64,000 nucleotides of DNA from Ceraceosorus guamensis. Taxonomy: Eukaryota > Basidiomycota > Exobasidiomycetes > Ceraceosorales > Ceraceosoraceae. Of the stretch, positions 20,291-31,915 are shown piece after piece. The notes beneath the pieces were generated by a model that ran no database searches, had not been told where the DNA came from, and saw only the letters and a list, made by a program, of their open reading frames with translations. How positions within the stretch are numbered: the stretch's first letter is position 1; the number at the start of each line of letters is the position of its first letter. A program made the translations under genes and the position numbers. Location of the stretch: positions 62,001 to 126,000 of the forward strand of contig NW_020290005.1 in NCBI RefSeq assembly GCF_003144195.1. The letters are read 5' to 3'.

Positions 20291-22829
20291 ATGGTCAAGC
20301 CTCATCGTCTCAGCGTGATCTCACCGGCCACAAAGCTGCCATTTCCAGGCGAGCCTGATTCTCCTTCGACGCAGGCGGACGCTGCAGCCACCAAGCCGAA
20401 GCCGCAGCAGAAGCCATCCTCCAAGACGTTCCTGGACCACATTCGTTTGAGGACGCTTAGTAACAGCAAGAAGGATGGCAAGTCCAGCTCTGCGCCATCC
20501 ACACCTGTGAGTCATTTGGAAATGTGCCACGCTTTGGCACCCGAGCGACATCCTGTCTGACCATGACGTCCTCACTTGTCAGCGCCCCGGGGACGAAGCC
20601 AATGGTGCGCAGTCCCTCGATCTGGCCGTGGCTAAGTTGAGCCTCAGCTCGGAGATCACGCCAGATGGCCTCTCAAAGAAAGAAGCCGGCAAGCAAGGCG
20701 AGGTGAAGCGCCAGATGACGCCAGCTGCCGAAATCAAGCAGGCCGACGCACAGATCCCGACAGAGTTCGGCAGCCGTGTCGTGAGTAGCTGTTGTCGACG
20801 CCTTCTCCGTCGCCTACGCCTCCTCACCAGCTGCGCTCTGGCCACCGTCCTTGCAGTACATCTTCTCTCCCGATCAGTCGATGTCCGACATTCAAGCCCA
20901 GGTGGATGAGGTGTTCAGCGCCCAGGAGACCAATCAATTTGGCTCAGACCGCTTCGTTCTTCTCTTCATGCCCGGCAAATATCAGCTGTACGTCCTCAGA
21001 TCGCTTGCGCGCGCTCGTCACACGGCCCGAATGCTGATGTCCCTCGCCGCACTTACGCACAGTGATGTGAAGATCGGCTACTACACCACTGTACACGGTC
21101 TGGGTCGCTTCCCTGAAGATACCATCATCGAAGGCGCTGTCCGGGTCAAAGCCGACTGGATGGAGAACAGCAATGCCACCTTGAACTTTTGGAGAGGCGC
21201 CGAGAATCTCACAGTCATTCCGACCATCGAAGAGGATCAAAAGATCCTAGTGTGGGCTGTGTCGCAAGGTGCGCCGCCCAAAGCGCTATTTGCGTGCTGC
21301 CCCCCTGTCTGTTCTGACGTGGTCATCTGCCTGTCCATCTTTCGCAGCCACGTTCTTCCGTCGCATTAGCGTCCAGGGCAATGTGGTCCTGTCTGACCAT
21401 GGTGGTTGGTCCAGCGGAGGCTTCATCGCCGATTGCAAAGTCTCGGGTAACATCGACAATGGCACACAACAGCAGTTCATCACTCGTAACACCAGCATGG
21501 GAAGCTGGACAGGCGGGTCTTACGCTCAAGTCTTTGTTGGAGATGAAGGCGCTCCACCGGAAGACTGGCCCGCCAAGCCCTTCTCCACGATCAAGCGCAC
21601 TCCTGTGCTGCGCGAGAAGCCGTATCCCATCGTCAACGAAAAGGGGACCCTGCAGATCGTCGTGCCACAACTAAAGCTCAGCAGCGTTGGACCTAGCTGG
21701 GTCGAGTCGCAGGACGCCGGATGCGATTCCCCTCCTGCTGATGTGGTGCTCGACCTCTCTAGCTTCTACATCGCCTCCCCGCTCAAGGACACTGCCTCGA
21801 CCATCAACGCTGCTCTGGACTCTGGCAAGTCGATCGTCTTTAGTCCTGGCGTATACCCGCTCGACCAAGCGCTTGCTGTCACGCAGCCAAACACCATTCT
21901 GCTTGGCATCGGACTCGCCACCCTCAGACCCGAAAATGGCACGGCCGCTGTGACTATATCTGATGTCGATGGCGTGACAGTGTCTGGATTGCTGCTGGAC
22001 GCTGGCTTCCGCAACTCTGCCAACCTCATCACGGTAGGGGACGCCAAATCCGCCCTTTGCCACTCGCACAACCCAATCGTTCTTCACGACATTTTCTGCC
22101 GCGTCGGCGGTGCTGGCTTGGGCCGCGCAACAACCTGCATGACCATCAATGCTCGCGACACAATTGTCGACAACACCTGGATTTGGCGAGCCGATCACGG
22201 TGAAGGTGTCGGTTGGTACGATAATCAGGCTGCCGTTGGTCTGCTCGTCGAAGCAGATGATGTCACCATCTACGGGCTCTTTGTTGAACACTTTCAGCAG
22301 TATCAAACGGTTTGGAACGGTGAACGTGGACAGGTGTTCTTCTACCAGGTGAGCGGCCTTTCCGCTGCAAGAGCATGCATTTGTGATCACTAAGCCAGAA
22401 TTTGCTTCTTACTGTGCTCAGAGCGAATTTCCATACGACCCGCCCAACAACGCTGTCTGGTCCCATTCGCGCGTTCCGGGCTATGCATCCTACAAAGTTG
22501 CTCCCAGCGTCAAATCCCACTTCGCTACTGGGCTGGGTATCTACGCCGTCTTCGTCAACGGCGGCGAGGGTGTGGTCAGCTATACCGCAGTCGAGCAGCC
22601 GGTCTCTGATGAGGCTTATGCCATCAAGGTGGTCCTTGTGCGACACGTCTCCATCGTGCGCTTTGCTGGAAAGGCCGGAACGGGGGTCAATCACGTCATC
22701 AACGGCCTTGGCAAGGGCATCGGCGACAATACCCGTCTATCTATGCTCAAGGATGCCTACTCTGGCGATGATCAGACCTCGCCTGACCTGCAAAAAGCTG
22801 CTAGCAAAGTAGCTGCAAAGCGCAAATAG
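20291..22829 (+). CDS. Parallel beta-helix protein of the bacterial 'adenylyl cyclase / coagulation factor 5/8-type' annotated family
   Basis: Six exons: 20291..20506, 20583..20780, 20857..20987, 21063..21268, 21348..22348 and 22422..22829, giving 719 aa. From about residue 140 the protein follows a family best known from actinobacteria: YIFSPDQSMSDIQAQVDEVF, FGSDRFVLLFMPGKY, VKIGYYTTVHGLG, NFWRGAENL, RRISVQGNV, GGWSSGGFIAD, VFSPGVYPLD, LGIGLATLRP, VDGVTVSGLLLDAG, WIWRADHGEGVGW, YGLFVEHFQQYQ and WNGERGQVFFYQ. This is a right-handed pectin-lyase-like beta helix. The bacterial database names are historical and no cyclase activity is implied. The first 140 residues are Lys/Ser/Pro-rich and carry no signal peptide, unlike typical secreted bacterial relatives. 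The true activity is unknown; carbohydrate binding or cleavage is plausible. Confidence 0.85.
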
Positions 22830-24739
22830 TCGTCCAGGGCTACCGAGCAACGCAGAATCCGCATCTAGGTTCCTACAAGCTACCCTTCGTATCGCAGCCC
22901 AGCTTCCAATGCATACCGCGGGATTCTCCTTTTCTTAACGTCGCTTTACGACCCTTGATCAGACCTGCTACGACAAATTTTCATGAGCGCTTATTGAGCT
23001 TCATCGATCGAGTTCAGACCTTGCGAATGGCATCGTCGTGGCTGTGAGTGCGAGTGTTGAGGATTGTCCAGTAATTGCGTGCAGTAGTGTCCAACAGAAA
23101 GCTCTCCCTCAGGGATCATTTCTGGAATGTTGCATGATGACTCAACACATCGCTAGCCGCTCGAGCCAACGCCATGTCCAGATCTCAAGAATACCGCGTG
23201 TAGATGTGATTCCTTGAACGAAAGACTCTTGATTTAGCGTTCGGAGTGTCCCACTCTCGGACTTGGGTCTTAGGTGTCCAATCTGGCGAATCTGTTGAGG
23301 TCAGTCGTGAGTGATTCCGAATCAACCTTCGTGATTGCCCACCTGCGCATGCGTGAAGCTTGGGCCGTGATTTGGATGTCGGAGTCATTGAACATTCACG
23401 TGATTGTAAATTCTCCGTCCTCAGGAAGCGGAGCCGAAGGTCTGAGTCAAGCCATCAACAAAAAAGGACTCCAATCAGAGGATATGATCCTAGGGTACAC
23501 TTCACATCTTTGAGACTTGACTATCTAATCCCTCGCTTAGTGAAGCTAATTCAAAATTAAATCATCCTCAGCCTGCTGCTCTACGCGTTCAAGCAGAACT
23601 CGATTTGAAAATGTTCAATTAAGGGGCTTGCATGACGCTGTTATTCAAATTATAGGCTGTTGCGACACAGAGCGATCGAGGCGAGTCCGCGCGGAAATCA
23701 GGCTACCGCAAGGGGTCGTACCTGCCTGCCGGCGCTTGATTCACGACCGTTACAGGCGGCACGGCGTTCGTTGCTCACCTGAACTTCACGTCTAGACATA
23801 CCTCGATCATCCAGCACCATTCATTGTGGCCGGGCTGGCCGAGCTGCAAATTCACCTCCGCTCGGCACTCATACACTCATCCTTCAGCTGGCGAGCTGTG
23901 ACGCGAAGCGGGTTCCGAAAATGTGCCATGAGATTCAGAATCGCCGCGCAGCCTCCGCCACTGTACAGATGACAATCTCGGAATGCAACAGCTAAGACGA
24001 TCTCAGGGGGGGTGGGAGGCTAAGAGTTGGTGCGCTAACATGCCAATGGATCGCCATGATGTCTCCGCATTCCATGAGACTCCCTTCCGACCAAGGCTCA
24101 TGTCGAAGCGCCGCTCGCCTCTCCGAATGTCCAAACGGAGTCGCAAAATGGCAGATACCGTTGCAGTGCTGCTGACTCTATGCGCTGAGATGAGACATGA
24201 AAGCGCCAAGCCTTGCGGATAGTGTTGACCGACAGGCTCAGCTCGCCCGCCGCGACCTTTCCGCACTCCAACCTTGTAGACACACTACCTTGGACCCCGG
24301 GCTGAGCGGGAGACTGCACCAAATAGATTCAACAATGTGCGCATATATTCGGATTCGCTCACTGTAGGGTTGCCACCCTACAACCGTATCACGCAGTATA
24401 CCCAAATTGATGAAGGAGACAGCATGCTCGCAACCGCTCTTTGTTCTGCGCAGGTCACCTCATCCAGCAACAGCGTCGTACCTCGGTGTCTATTCCCGCC
24501 TCAGCATGCAACCTCAGCTTCCGGCCACGCCACCAATCCTTTCCTCCTCGCAACAATTTCGATAACAGCGCATCAGACATAAAAGCCGGAGCTTCGGTGT
24601 AATTCCTTTTGCTCTGAGCCCCATCAATTCTGGCAAGGTGCTGCCGCCGCTCAGCATCGAACCATCGTCTGGCCAAACAGCACTATTTGAACTGTCTCGT
24701 TTTCCTCACATTTCCTCGGTTCTGGCCTCACACACAAGG
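22830..24739. other. Intergenic region, partly AT-rich
   Basis: About 1.9 kb without a recognisable gene. Positions 23390-23660 are clearly richer in A+T than the rest of the window. Motifs seen: AGTCGTGAG at 23303..23311, TGASTCA at 23138..23144 and 23443..23449, and CACGTG at 23397..23402. The right end holds the presumed promoter of the protease gene. Confidence 0.45.
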
Positions 24740-26483
24740 ATGCTGCGTCACAATGTCCTCGTAGCCCTGCTGCTTTCGCTCTCACTCTCCTTCCGCAGCG
24801 CCAATGGCGAAGATACGACACAATCGACGTCGCAATGGCAAGCACAAGTCTTTCACGACCCCGTCAAGCATCACGGCAAGCACCACATGTCGGTCATGGC
24901 TCATCGTATCCTTCATCCGCCCTTTCTCACCGACGTACTGGAGCGGGCCTCGCAAGAAATGGCCAAGATGGAGTCAGAGATCGACAAGGACTTCGACATC
25001 CCCACCGGCGTGCAGAAGAGGGCAGCCAAACCATCTCACTTGCACTCACGCTCTTACAACGATCGTTTGCAGGCCAGAGCACAAGGAACATCGGACGGCG
25101 ACATCACCAAAAGGGGCGAGAATCGCCGGTGGGTGGGCGATGAGGGTCTTGGCTTGAGCATAGCCCGGGCGTCCAACACTCAGAGGGACAACGAAGTGAG
25201 TTGTAAAGGCGAAGTTCTTGTCTCACGGGTCATCTTGATGCTGACCGAATGTCGACCGCACTCCTGTTGATCAGTGGCTGATCGAAGTCGGCGTTGGTTC
25301 ACCCTCACAACCCATCAAGATGGTCGTCGACACTGGCTCAGCCGACTCTTGGATGGTGCGTCTCGGCTCGATGACATAGCTTACTTGATAAGGAGAGCGG
25401 AAAGAGCTGAATTCCCGCTTCTCCTGGTGTTCTTAGTACTCGCCGTCGTGCTGCTACGGCAAGAGTCACCACTACTTCGATCCAGCCGCATCCTCCACAT
25501 TCTCCAACCGCACCCTCTCTACTAAGGGCCGGCCCATCCGTGCGGCATCCGGCGTACAAGGCCAGTGGTGGAGCACATCCTACGCTGGCGGCTCAGGAAC
25601 CGATGGGTACCTGGGCATCGACACGATGCGAATTGGGAATCCTTCTGTCAATGTGCCGGACTCGACCATTGGCCTTGCGCTCGCCGTCAATGGTCAGCAG
25701 CGTGCGTCGAGGAAGATGGAAGGTTTGCTAGGCTTCAGTCCGGGCGCTCTCAGCCCTACGCGTGGAGGTTGGGTCACGCCCTTCGAGAAGATGACGCGGG
25801 ATGGGACCCTGGCGTACCCGGTCCTCACCGCCAATTTGCTCAAGGCGGACCGCAGGACAGGTAAAGGAGGCGGAGGCCAATACACGTTTGGAGATGTCAA
25901 ACAACCCAACATGGACGGGGAAATGAAGTGGATCGATTCCACTAGCACGTACTACTGGGGTGCACACGGAGCCGGGCTGCGCATGGGCGACCACCACCTC
26001 AATGACGATGATCACAACAAGCGCTTCATCCTGGACACTGGCTCTTCCATTCTGTACCTGTCGAGCAGAAGCGCAGCGCTGGGCAATGCACAGATTGCCG
26101 GATCGTACTATGCGGCCGAGTCCTCGCTCGGCACAAAATGGCTCGTTCCCTGCGCCACTGGGCTGGTCGAATACGAGCGTCAACTGCCTCCTGGGCAAAG
26201 GACACCTCCGTTTTGGGTGGATCTGGATGGAGCTCAGTTTGCCATCCCTGCCGAAGATCTCGTATTTTGGCCAAACAGTCCGATAGACCCTTCAGAGACG
26301 GGAGGAAGAGAAAACATGTGCTTCTCCACCATTCAGGAAGGTTCTGAACAATTGGCTGTCATTGGAACTGCTTTCATCAAGAACCACATCGTCTCGTTTG
26401 CCTTTACGGACAACAAGGCTACGAACCGAAGGATCGGCATTGCAAATCGCTCCGACGTCAACCTCTTTCCCAACCTGAACTGA
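24740..26483 (+). CDS. Secreted pepsin-like aspartic protease (A1 family)
   Basis: Three exons: 24740..25195, 25275..25355 and 25437..26483, giving 527 aa. MLRHNVLVALLLSLSLS... is a signal peptide. A long prosegment of about 130 residues follows, with two Kex2-type dibasic sites (GVQKR, DITKR) before the mature enzyme. Catalytic Asp171 sits in VVDTGSADSW and Asp379 in FILDTGSSILYLSS. The A1 core elements SPSCCYGKSHHYFDP, GLLGFSPGALS and the C-terminal VIGTAFIKNHIVSFAF are present. The first motif has Ala-Asp where pepsins have Ser-Asp, which should not abolish activity. No GPI-anchor signal is seen, so it is probably a soluble or vacuolar/secreted protease. The start is the first ATG before the hydrophobic segment. 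Confidence 0.92.
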
Positions 26484-27239
26484 GGCATTACGCCCACCGC
26501 AAAGCGCTGGAACGCTCCGCTCCTTCTTGACTTCCTCACACTCTCAAGCTGGCTTACCTCGTGCCATCTGCGATGGCACTCCCACTCCGCGATCAACCGG
26601 TGTCCACATTACGCTCCCTACTTGCATCTCAGAGCACATCAACAATGCAATGATAGAGTTCGAGGAAATCTTTCGGTCTGTTTCTTATGCATGGCGAGGC
26701 TATCTGTACAGATGAGTGACAAAGAGACCGACCAGATTTGGATCGGGGGAGGGGGAGAGCAAGGCGCGAGACGGAGGGCGTGAGAAATTCGTGTACTGTG
26801 ATGATCATGCAGATTGCTGATCGAATTGACTGTCAGACGGTGTGGAGAGCGTCGTATCATTATTTGGAATGTCGAGAGTCGTGAGCGCAAGACGAATAAT
26901 GGATGTTTAAAGATGCGAGAGGTTGTTTGTCGCACTGCCCCGAGGAGCGCCAGAATGCGGCACATTGTTCAAAGGCTTGGACGAGAAGGCGCGCTAGAGG
27001 GGTGGCGAGCGCAGCAAGGACTTGTCGCCGGACCTTGCCCCTTTTCCCGTGGTGACAGATGATGAGACGTGACCACGACGGGTCTTGTGCCTCTCCGCAG
27101 GAGACATTGAGACGAAAAAGAATTCCCCGGGCTGGAAGCTTGGGATCTGGCTGAGCGCACGTGCCAGATACAATGGCGACCCAGCAGTCGTGGAGGAGAG
27201 AGAGGAGCGGGGCAATGATCGGACCTAGCAGCTGCAGCT
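26484..27239. other. Convergent intergenic region
   Basis: About 750 bp between two stop codons. One AGTCGTGAG 9-mer at 26877..26885. I see no coding signature. Confidence 0.45.
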
Positions 27240-27677
27240 TCAAGAGTAGAAAAAGTCTTCGACGCTTCGCATCTTGCTGACGCGCGGTTCGAGAATGTGC
27301 CAGAAGATGTAGAAGGCAATGATGATGGAAGCGGTGTTTGCAGCTAGCCAAGCCAGAGTGTTTGCGGATCCGGCGAGCGAGAATTGAGCGGCGCTATTGG
27401 CTGGGAAAGCGCAGCAGGTGATCCAGATGGATTGCAAGAGCTGCGCAAATTGTTGAGGTGCCGAGCTGACTGCTTGTGCCATGTTCGAAACAGAGATTGG
27501 CCCGACGGCCGGTAGGAGCGGAGCAGCGATGGACTTGGTGCTGCTCGACAGGGAAGCTAGGCTCAGTGAGAAACCGTTCCAGCCTTGTGTCCGAAGGCTC
27601 GAAGACATGTACATGTTGCCCAGAGGCTCCAGAGCTGCTCGAAGCGAAGGCAGTGGGTTGCTTGCCATGGCGCTCAT
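27240..27677 (-). CDS. Small membrane protein, function unknown
   Basis: A 145-aa intronless ORF that starts at ATG 27677. I do not recognise a family. The N-terminal two thirds are rich in Ser, Ala and Leu (SLRAALEPLGNMYMSSSLRT...). One clear hydrophobic helix near the C-terminus (about residues 107-130, LAWLAANTASIIIAFYIFWHIL) is followed by a charged tail that ends EDFFYS. The layout fits a C-terminally anchored (tail-in type) membrane protein of the ER or mitochondrial outer membrane. Composition differs from the random ORFs around it: low in Arg/His/Cys and coherent in hydrophobicity. It could still be a non-coding ORF; RNA data would settle it. Confidence 0.5.
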   Translation of the reverse strand: MSAMASNPLPSLRAALEPLGNMYMSSSLRTQGWNGFSLSLASLSSSTKSIAAPLLPAVGPISVSNMAQAVSSAPQQFAQLLQSIWITCCAFPANSAAQFSLAGSANTLAWLAANTASIIIAFYIFWHILEPRVSKMRSVEDFFYS

Positions 27678-30600
27678 GACGGATGGTGCTTGCGCAGTGA
27701 TGCAATGCGACGTGTTCCTTTCGAGTGCCTTGCAAATCGTGAATGACGTGTTGCGGTTTGGGGAGCAGAGGAGGCTCGAAGATCGGTGTGCTCGTCAACA
27801 AGGACGGTGTGAAATCGTTTGATCACCAGACGGGCAGTAACGGTCGTGTCTAGCAGACGGTGGTGAGCGGACGATTAGGTCTGGCTGGGAGGAGTACGGA
27901 GCAAGATGGCCAGGCATATATAGGCAGGAAGACGATGAACAGGTGCTTTGCACATTGTGCCCTCGTCAAGAGGTGTGCCGATCCAAGCATCAGCAGCAGC
28001 AGCAAAGAGGCAGAAGACCTGTTCTATACGTTCCCCTGAACGCGAATGCAATGCAATGCACACGCAGTGAAGGCGGCGATCTGCAAAAGTCAAAAGTGGC
28101 GCATCGCTAAGGCCTACCCCGCACCCCGCACTCACGACTTTCTGACGGCATGCGCGCGGCACGGCCCCCCATGCAAGAGCAGTGAGTGATGGGAGCGAAC
28201 GCACGCACAGCACGTTGATCCGTGCGTATATAAACCATCACGAATAAGGTAAGGCGCTTTGGAGCGCATGAGAGCACTCGTCAGCGGTGACTGAGAAGAA
28301 CACACCCATGCACTCACACTCACGATTCTCCAATCACCGTCAGCATGGTCACAGCTATCGTGCTGCTTGCTGCATGCACATCGGAGCGAAGAAGACGCTT
28401 GAATCTCAGATGCGGCAAGATGCAGGGGCAGCTTTACCTGCTCTTCTCTCAACAGCATTGGGGAGCATGAGGAGAGGAAGCCGCCGGGGGGGGACTTGCA
28501 ACCGCGACAAAGCATACACCGCATGCATCAGCAGGCAGCAGAGTACAGTATATATGCGCGGAATCGGCACATTTGCAGCGCGTGCGCGCAGAGGTGCTGC
28601 CGAATCCCGCAGCGCGTTCTTGGGGATCTCATCTGCTGTAGGTAATTTGCATGGAGAGTGAGTATATGCAGCCGCGAGCGCTGGTGACCGTTGCACTCAC
28701 GACTGTGATTGACAATCTTGAATGGCGCGAACCTGTGTTGAACGGCTCGAGCTGTCCTCAAGTCTGCAGCAATAATTTGATCAGCTTCGATGATGTATGC
28801 TCTGAGCGAGAGACCTTTACTCTGACTCGATCCAATCTGCTGAGCACATGTGCTTACAGTCAGAGTCCTTAATTCCAGCATAAGCGAGGCCGCGGCCTTT
28901 TGCGATCAAATCAAGCCAATTAACGTTCGCACACTTTCACTCACGACTCGCATTTGCTTCCGCCTTGCGCCGCCCCAACACAATTAAGCCGAGGCCATCA
29001 GCCATGCAGCCAGCACGCGTTGGCCGGCCGGAAGCTTTTCCCCGCACTTTAGCCCGTGCAACTCTGCTCACTTGCTGCACCACGTCTTGCTCATCGCGGC
29101 AGGGAAGCACACTGTGAATAAGGCTCCCAACACGTACGGCCTCACAGAAGGGCATGTATTTTGCGCCTCACCTATACCTAGAACAAGAATTTGCCACTCG
29201 CCACCAATTGCGTCCTGCACTTTCTCGTATGAGCGCGTAAACCACGGTCAAGCTGGAAGCTGGTGCGAATCGCATGGCTGCCACACCGGACCGGGCGAAA
29301 GCGAGGCTCAGATTCGCGCTCTTCATAGCTGTATATATACACACGCACATGACGTGAGCTAGAGTGTGAGTGTGTGTGCCTCTGCATCGTCGTCCCGAGC
29401 CTGACCCGCCGTCAGACTTGTCTGTGTGGCTTGTGGCGCGCTCGCTGTGAAAGACGAACGTCGCGCGTGGATACGCGTGAATTGTGAAGGGAAACATGCC
29501 GCTGCTGCTGTCGACGCGCGCTCAGCAGCATGCATCTGCACGGCACGCTATGAAAAGGCGGCCTGAGACTGGCCGATCCTTGCGAAGCAGAAGAGCTACC
29601 TATACACGCGGGAGGCCGGAGCGGCGCAGGCCTTGACACGCCCACGCGTATAGCATATTTGCAACAGCTAGGCGCTGCTGCATGCTGGGGGAAACTCGAT
29701 CGTGCAAGCAACGCGTGCTGCATGCGGCGGCCAGCACACGCGGCAACGTGACGTGTTCATCAGGCCTATAGCTGTAGCCACGCATGCCGCCGCCGTCTTT
29801 TCCTGCTCTTCTCGATCCCGCTTGGGCGGAACGTGTATGTACGTCAAGAGCGAGCGAGCAAGCAAGCAAGGGTCTGTATTCACGATTCGTGATTCACGTG
29901 ATTGCGAACACCTTCTCGTCCATGTTGGTGTTCAAGGAGCGATGAGCTGACAGCACGTTCCACCTCCTCCAAGGCGGTGAAAAGCCATGGACTGACTCAC
30001 TTAGACTCGCACCTGTCCGACGCACGCCCTCTCTGCTGGGTCTCGCTTTGCAGCCCGCACGGCGCGCCTTGTTCTCTCTTGTCCCATTGATCTGCATCAT
30101 CACGCATTGAGCAGCTTATTATTCTGAGCGTGAGCTGTCCAAAGCGTTCGCGATTTAGCCTCGCACGACTGCGCTGGACGGATGGATGTCGCCGGCATAG
30201 ATTGATCTAGTAGCGCGGGCTCGAATGAAGGATGCATGCCGCACGCACCTCTTCTGAATCAGCACGCGCATAAGGTGATGTTGCCTAATCTAGACGTGTA
30301 CTGTACGCCTGCGGTGAACAGCAAAGCGCGAAAGAAGATTAGGAGCTGTTGTGCAGGGAAAAGATCTTCAAATTTGAATGGAGTCGTGAGTGTCGAAGCA
30401 ATCAAGAAGCGTGATTATTGGTATTAGCATCGTGTAGGGTGATCCTGCCTTGACTCTTTGTGACCGCGCTGACTAACGTATGCTTGCTGACTGTCCGTTG
30501 CGGGGAGGACTGGTGCCAATCACGTGGCAACGGCTTGTGAGCATTCAAGATTCGAATCAGAATTTGAATTGAATCACGTGAAGAATTTAAATCGAGATTG

Positions 30601-30970
30601 ATGAGTCTTATTTTCTTGCGCACAGCCGAGTGGACGAGAGTCAAGACAAAAAAAAAGTTGTCCAGGTAGCCGTGCTCGAAGCTTGCCTTGACGAAGGTTC
30701 GAGACTCACGTGACTCGCGACTGCTCCTATCCCCATCACACTCATCAAAATTTCGACTCGTCAACTCTCTTCTCTTCTTCTCTGATGACTTGTGTGACTC
30801 AACACCTACGGTGCGGATGCAATTTTGAATGCGCTCCTTACTCGCGCGCGCATTGCAATACGATTCATTCACGATCCTTGACTCGGGATTTTCATTCAGA
30901 TTGCAAATGTGCTCTTCTCTCTCGCGCTCGCTTTGCTCAAGTCAGAAGAGAGTCGATTCGTCCGCCCGCC

Positions 30971-31002
<32 letters not shown>
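30971..31002 (+). repeat. (CGCA)8 microsatellite
   Basis: Eight perfect CGCA units within the gene-poor region, preceded by a CCGCCCGCC stretch. Confidence 0.9.
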
Positions 31003-31644
31003 CAAGAACGCGGGAACTAATCTCCGAGTCACGAGCAGCGCCCATGCGCAGGACTCTTGACTGCGAGTCAGTGAGTAAAGTTGAGTCCAGCACCTTGCCG
31101 CCTTTTCACACCTCTTGCACGTACAAGTGACTATATAGCTCTCTTGACTGCTGAGGATGCATGAATGAGCTCGCCGCTACACAATAATGGCTGACATGCA
31201 CCGGCTGTTCTGAAAGCTTTTCGTCTTTGCTCGCGCACGCGCACGCGGTCGCGGTCACGCAACTCTGGATGACTGCTGCATGGTGACTGGTGACTCCGAT
31301 CATCATGTGCAATCAGATTTGCCGGTCAAGCTAGACACTCACCACTGCATGTGCAGCGCGCGCGCGTGGTCGTGGTCGTGATCGTGGTCGTGCGTGTCTC
31401 TTCGGGGAAGCTTTAAGCGTAGTTTCACAAGAGCGGTGCCTGGTTTTGCGGTCTATGCTGCTGTACTGCGTGTGGTCCGATGCTTGGCTGCATATATGAG
31501 CGCACGTACGGTCGTCAGCATGCTGGCGGACGCTGCCGCTGCCGCTGCTATACTCGTCCACCCGCCGACTGTGTGAGACTTTCTTGCGCTCAATCAAGAA
31601 TCGTGAATCACGAATCAAGGATCAAGCATTCAATTGGTGATTCC

Positions 31645-31666
31645 ATGTCATGTCATGACATGACAT
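31645..31666. repeat. Perfect 22-bp palindrome
   Basis: The sequence is identical to its own reverse complement over 22 bp (two ATGTC units mirrored as GACAT). It lies about 250 bp upstream of the CDF transporter start, so it could be an operator for a dimeric factor, or chance. Confidence 0.85.
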
Positions 31667-31915
31667 ACGACCAAGCACAGCTCGCCGACTCACACAATCT
31701 CAACGCAACGAGCGACCCAACAGGTGCGACTAGCAGCAGAGCTGTCACTCCCGCTTTTGCTGACAAGCGGCAGCACCTACGACTCCCGATCCATCCTTGA
31801 TGCTGATCATAACGTCTCAGCACGGCCCTACAACAAGCCGACGTTCCTCTTGAGTCAGCACCTCATCGCTCTTCGCATCAAATCTCCCTCCTGCCCCCCC
31901 AACATCACCACCGCG

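Larger units (their letters stand above)
27678..31915. other. Gene-poor intergenic region with dense short motifs
   Basis: About 4.2 kb without a recognisable gene. Exact CTCACGACT/AGTCGTGAG copies at 28131, 28696, 28940 and 30382. Four CACGTG cores lie close together at 29895, 30521, 30575 and 30707. TGACTCA at 29993 and 30795. TA-rich boxes at about 28222, 28548, 29329 and 31131. Tandem TTCACGATTCGTGATTCACG lies around 29878-29898. The last 300 bp is the presumed promoter of the CDF gene. Confidence 0.5.

Noticed and set aside
30695-30705. tRNA B-box-like GGTTCGAGAC
   Set aside because: No acceptor or anticodon stems can be folded around it. A second GGTTCGAG at 45861 has the same problem. 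I found no credible tRNA in the window, though a tool scan could differ.
30971-31002. CRISPR-like tandem repeat
   Set aside because: It is a simple 4-bp microsatellite without spacers, in a eukaryotic genome.
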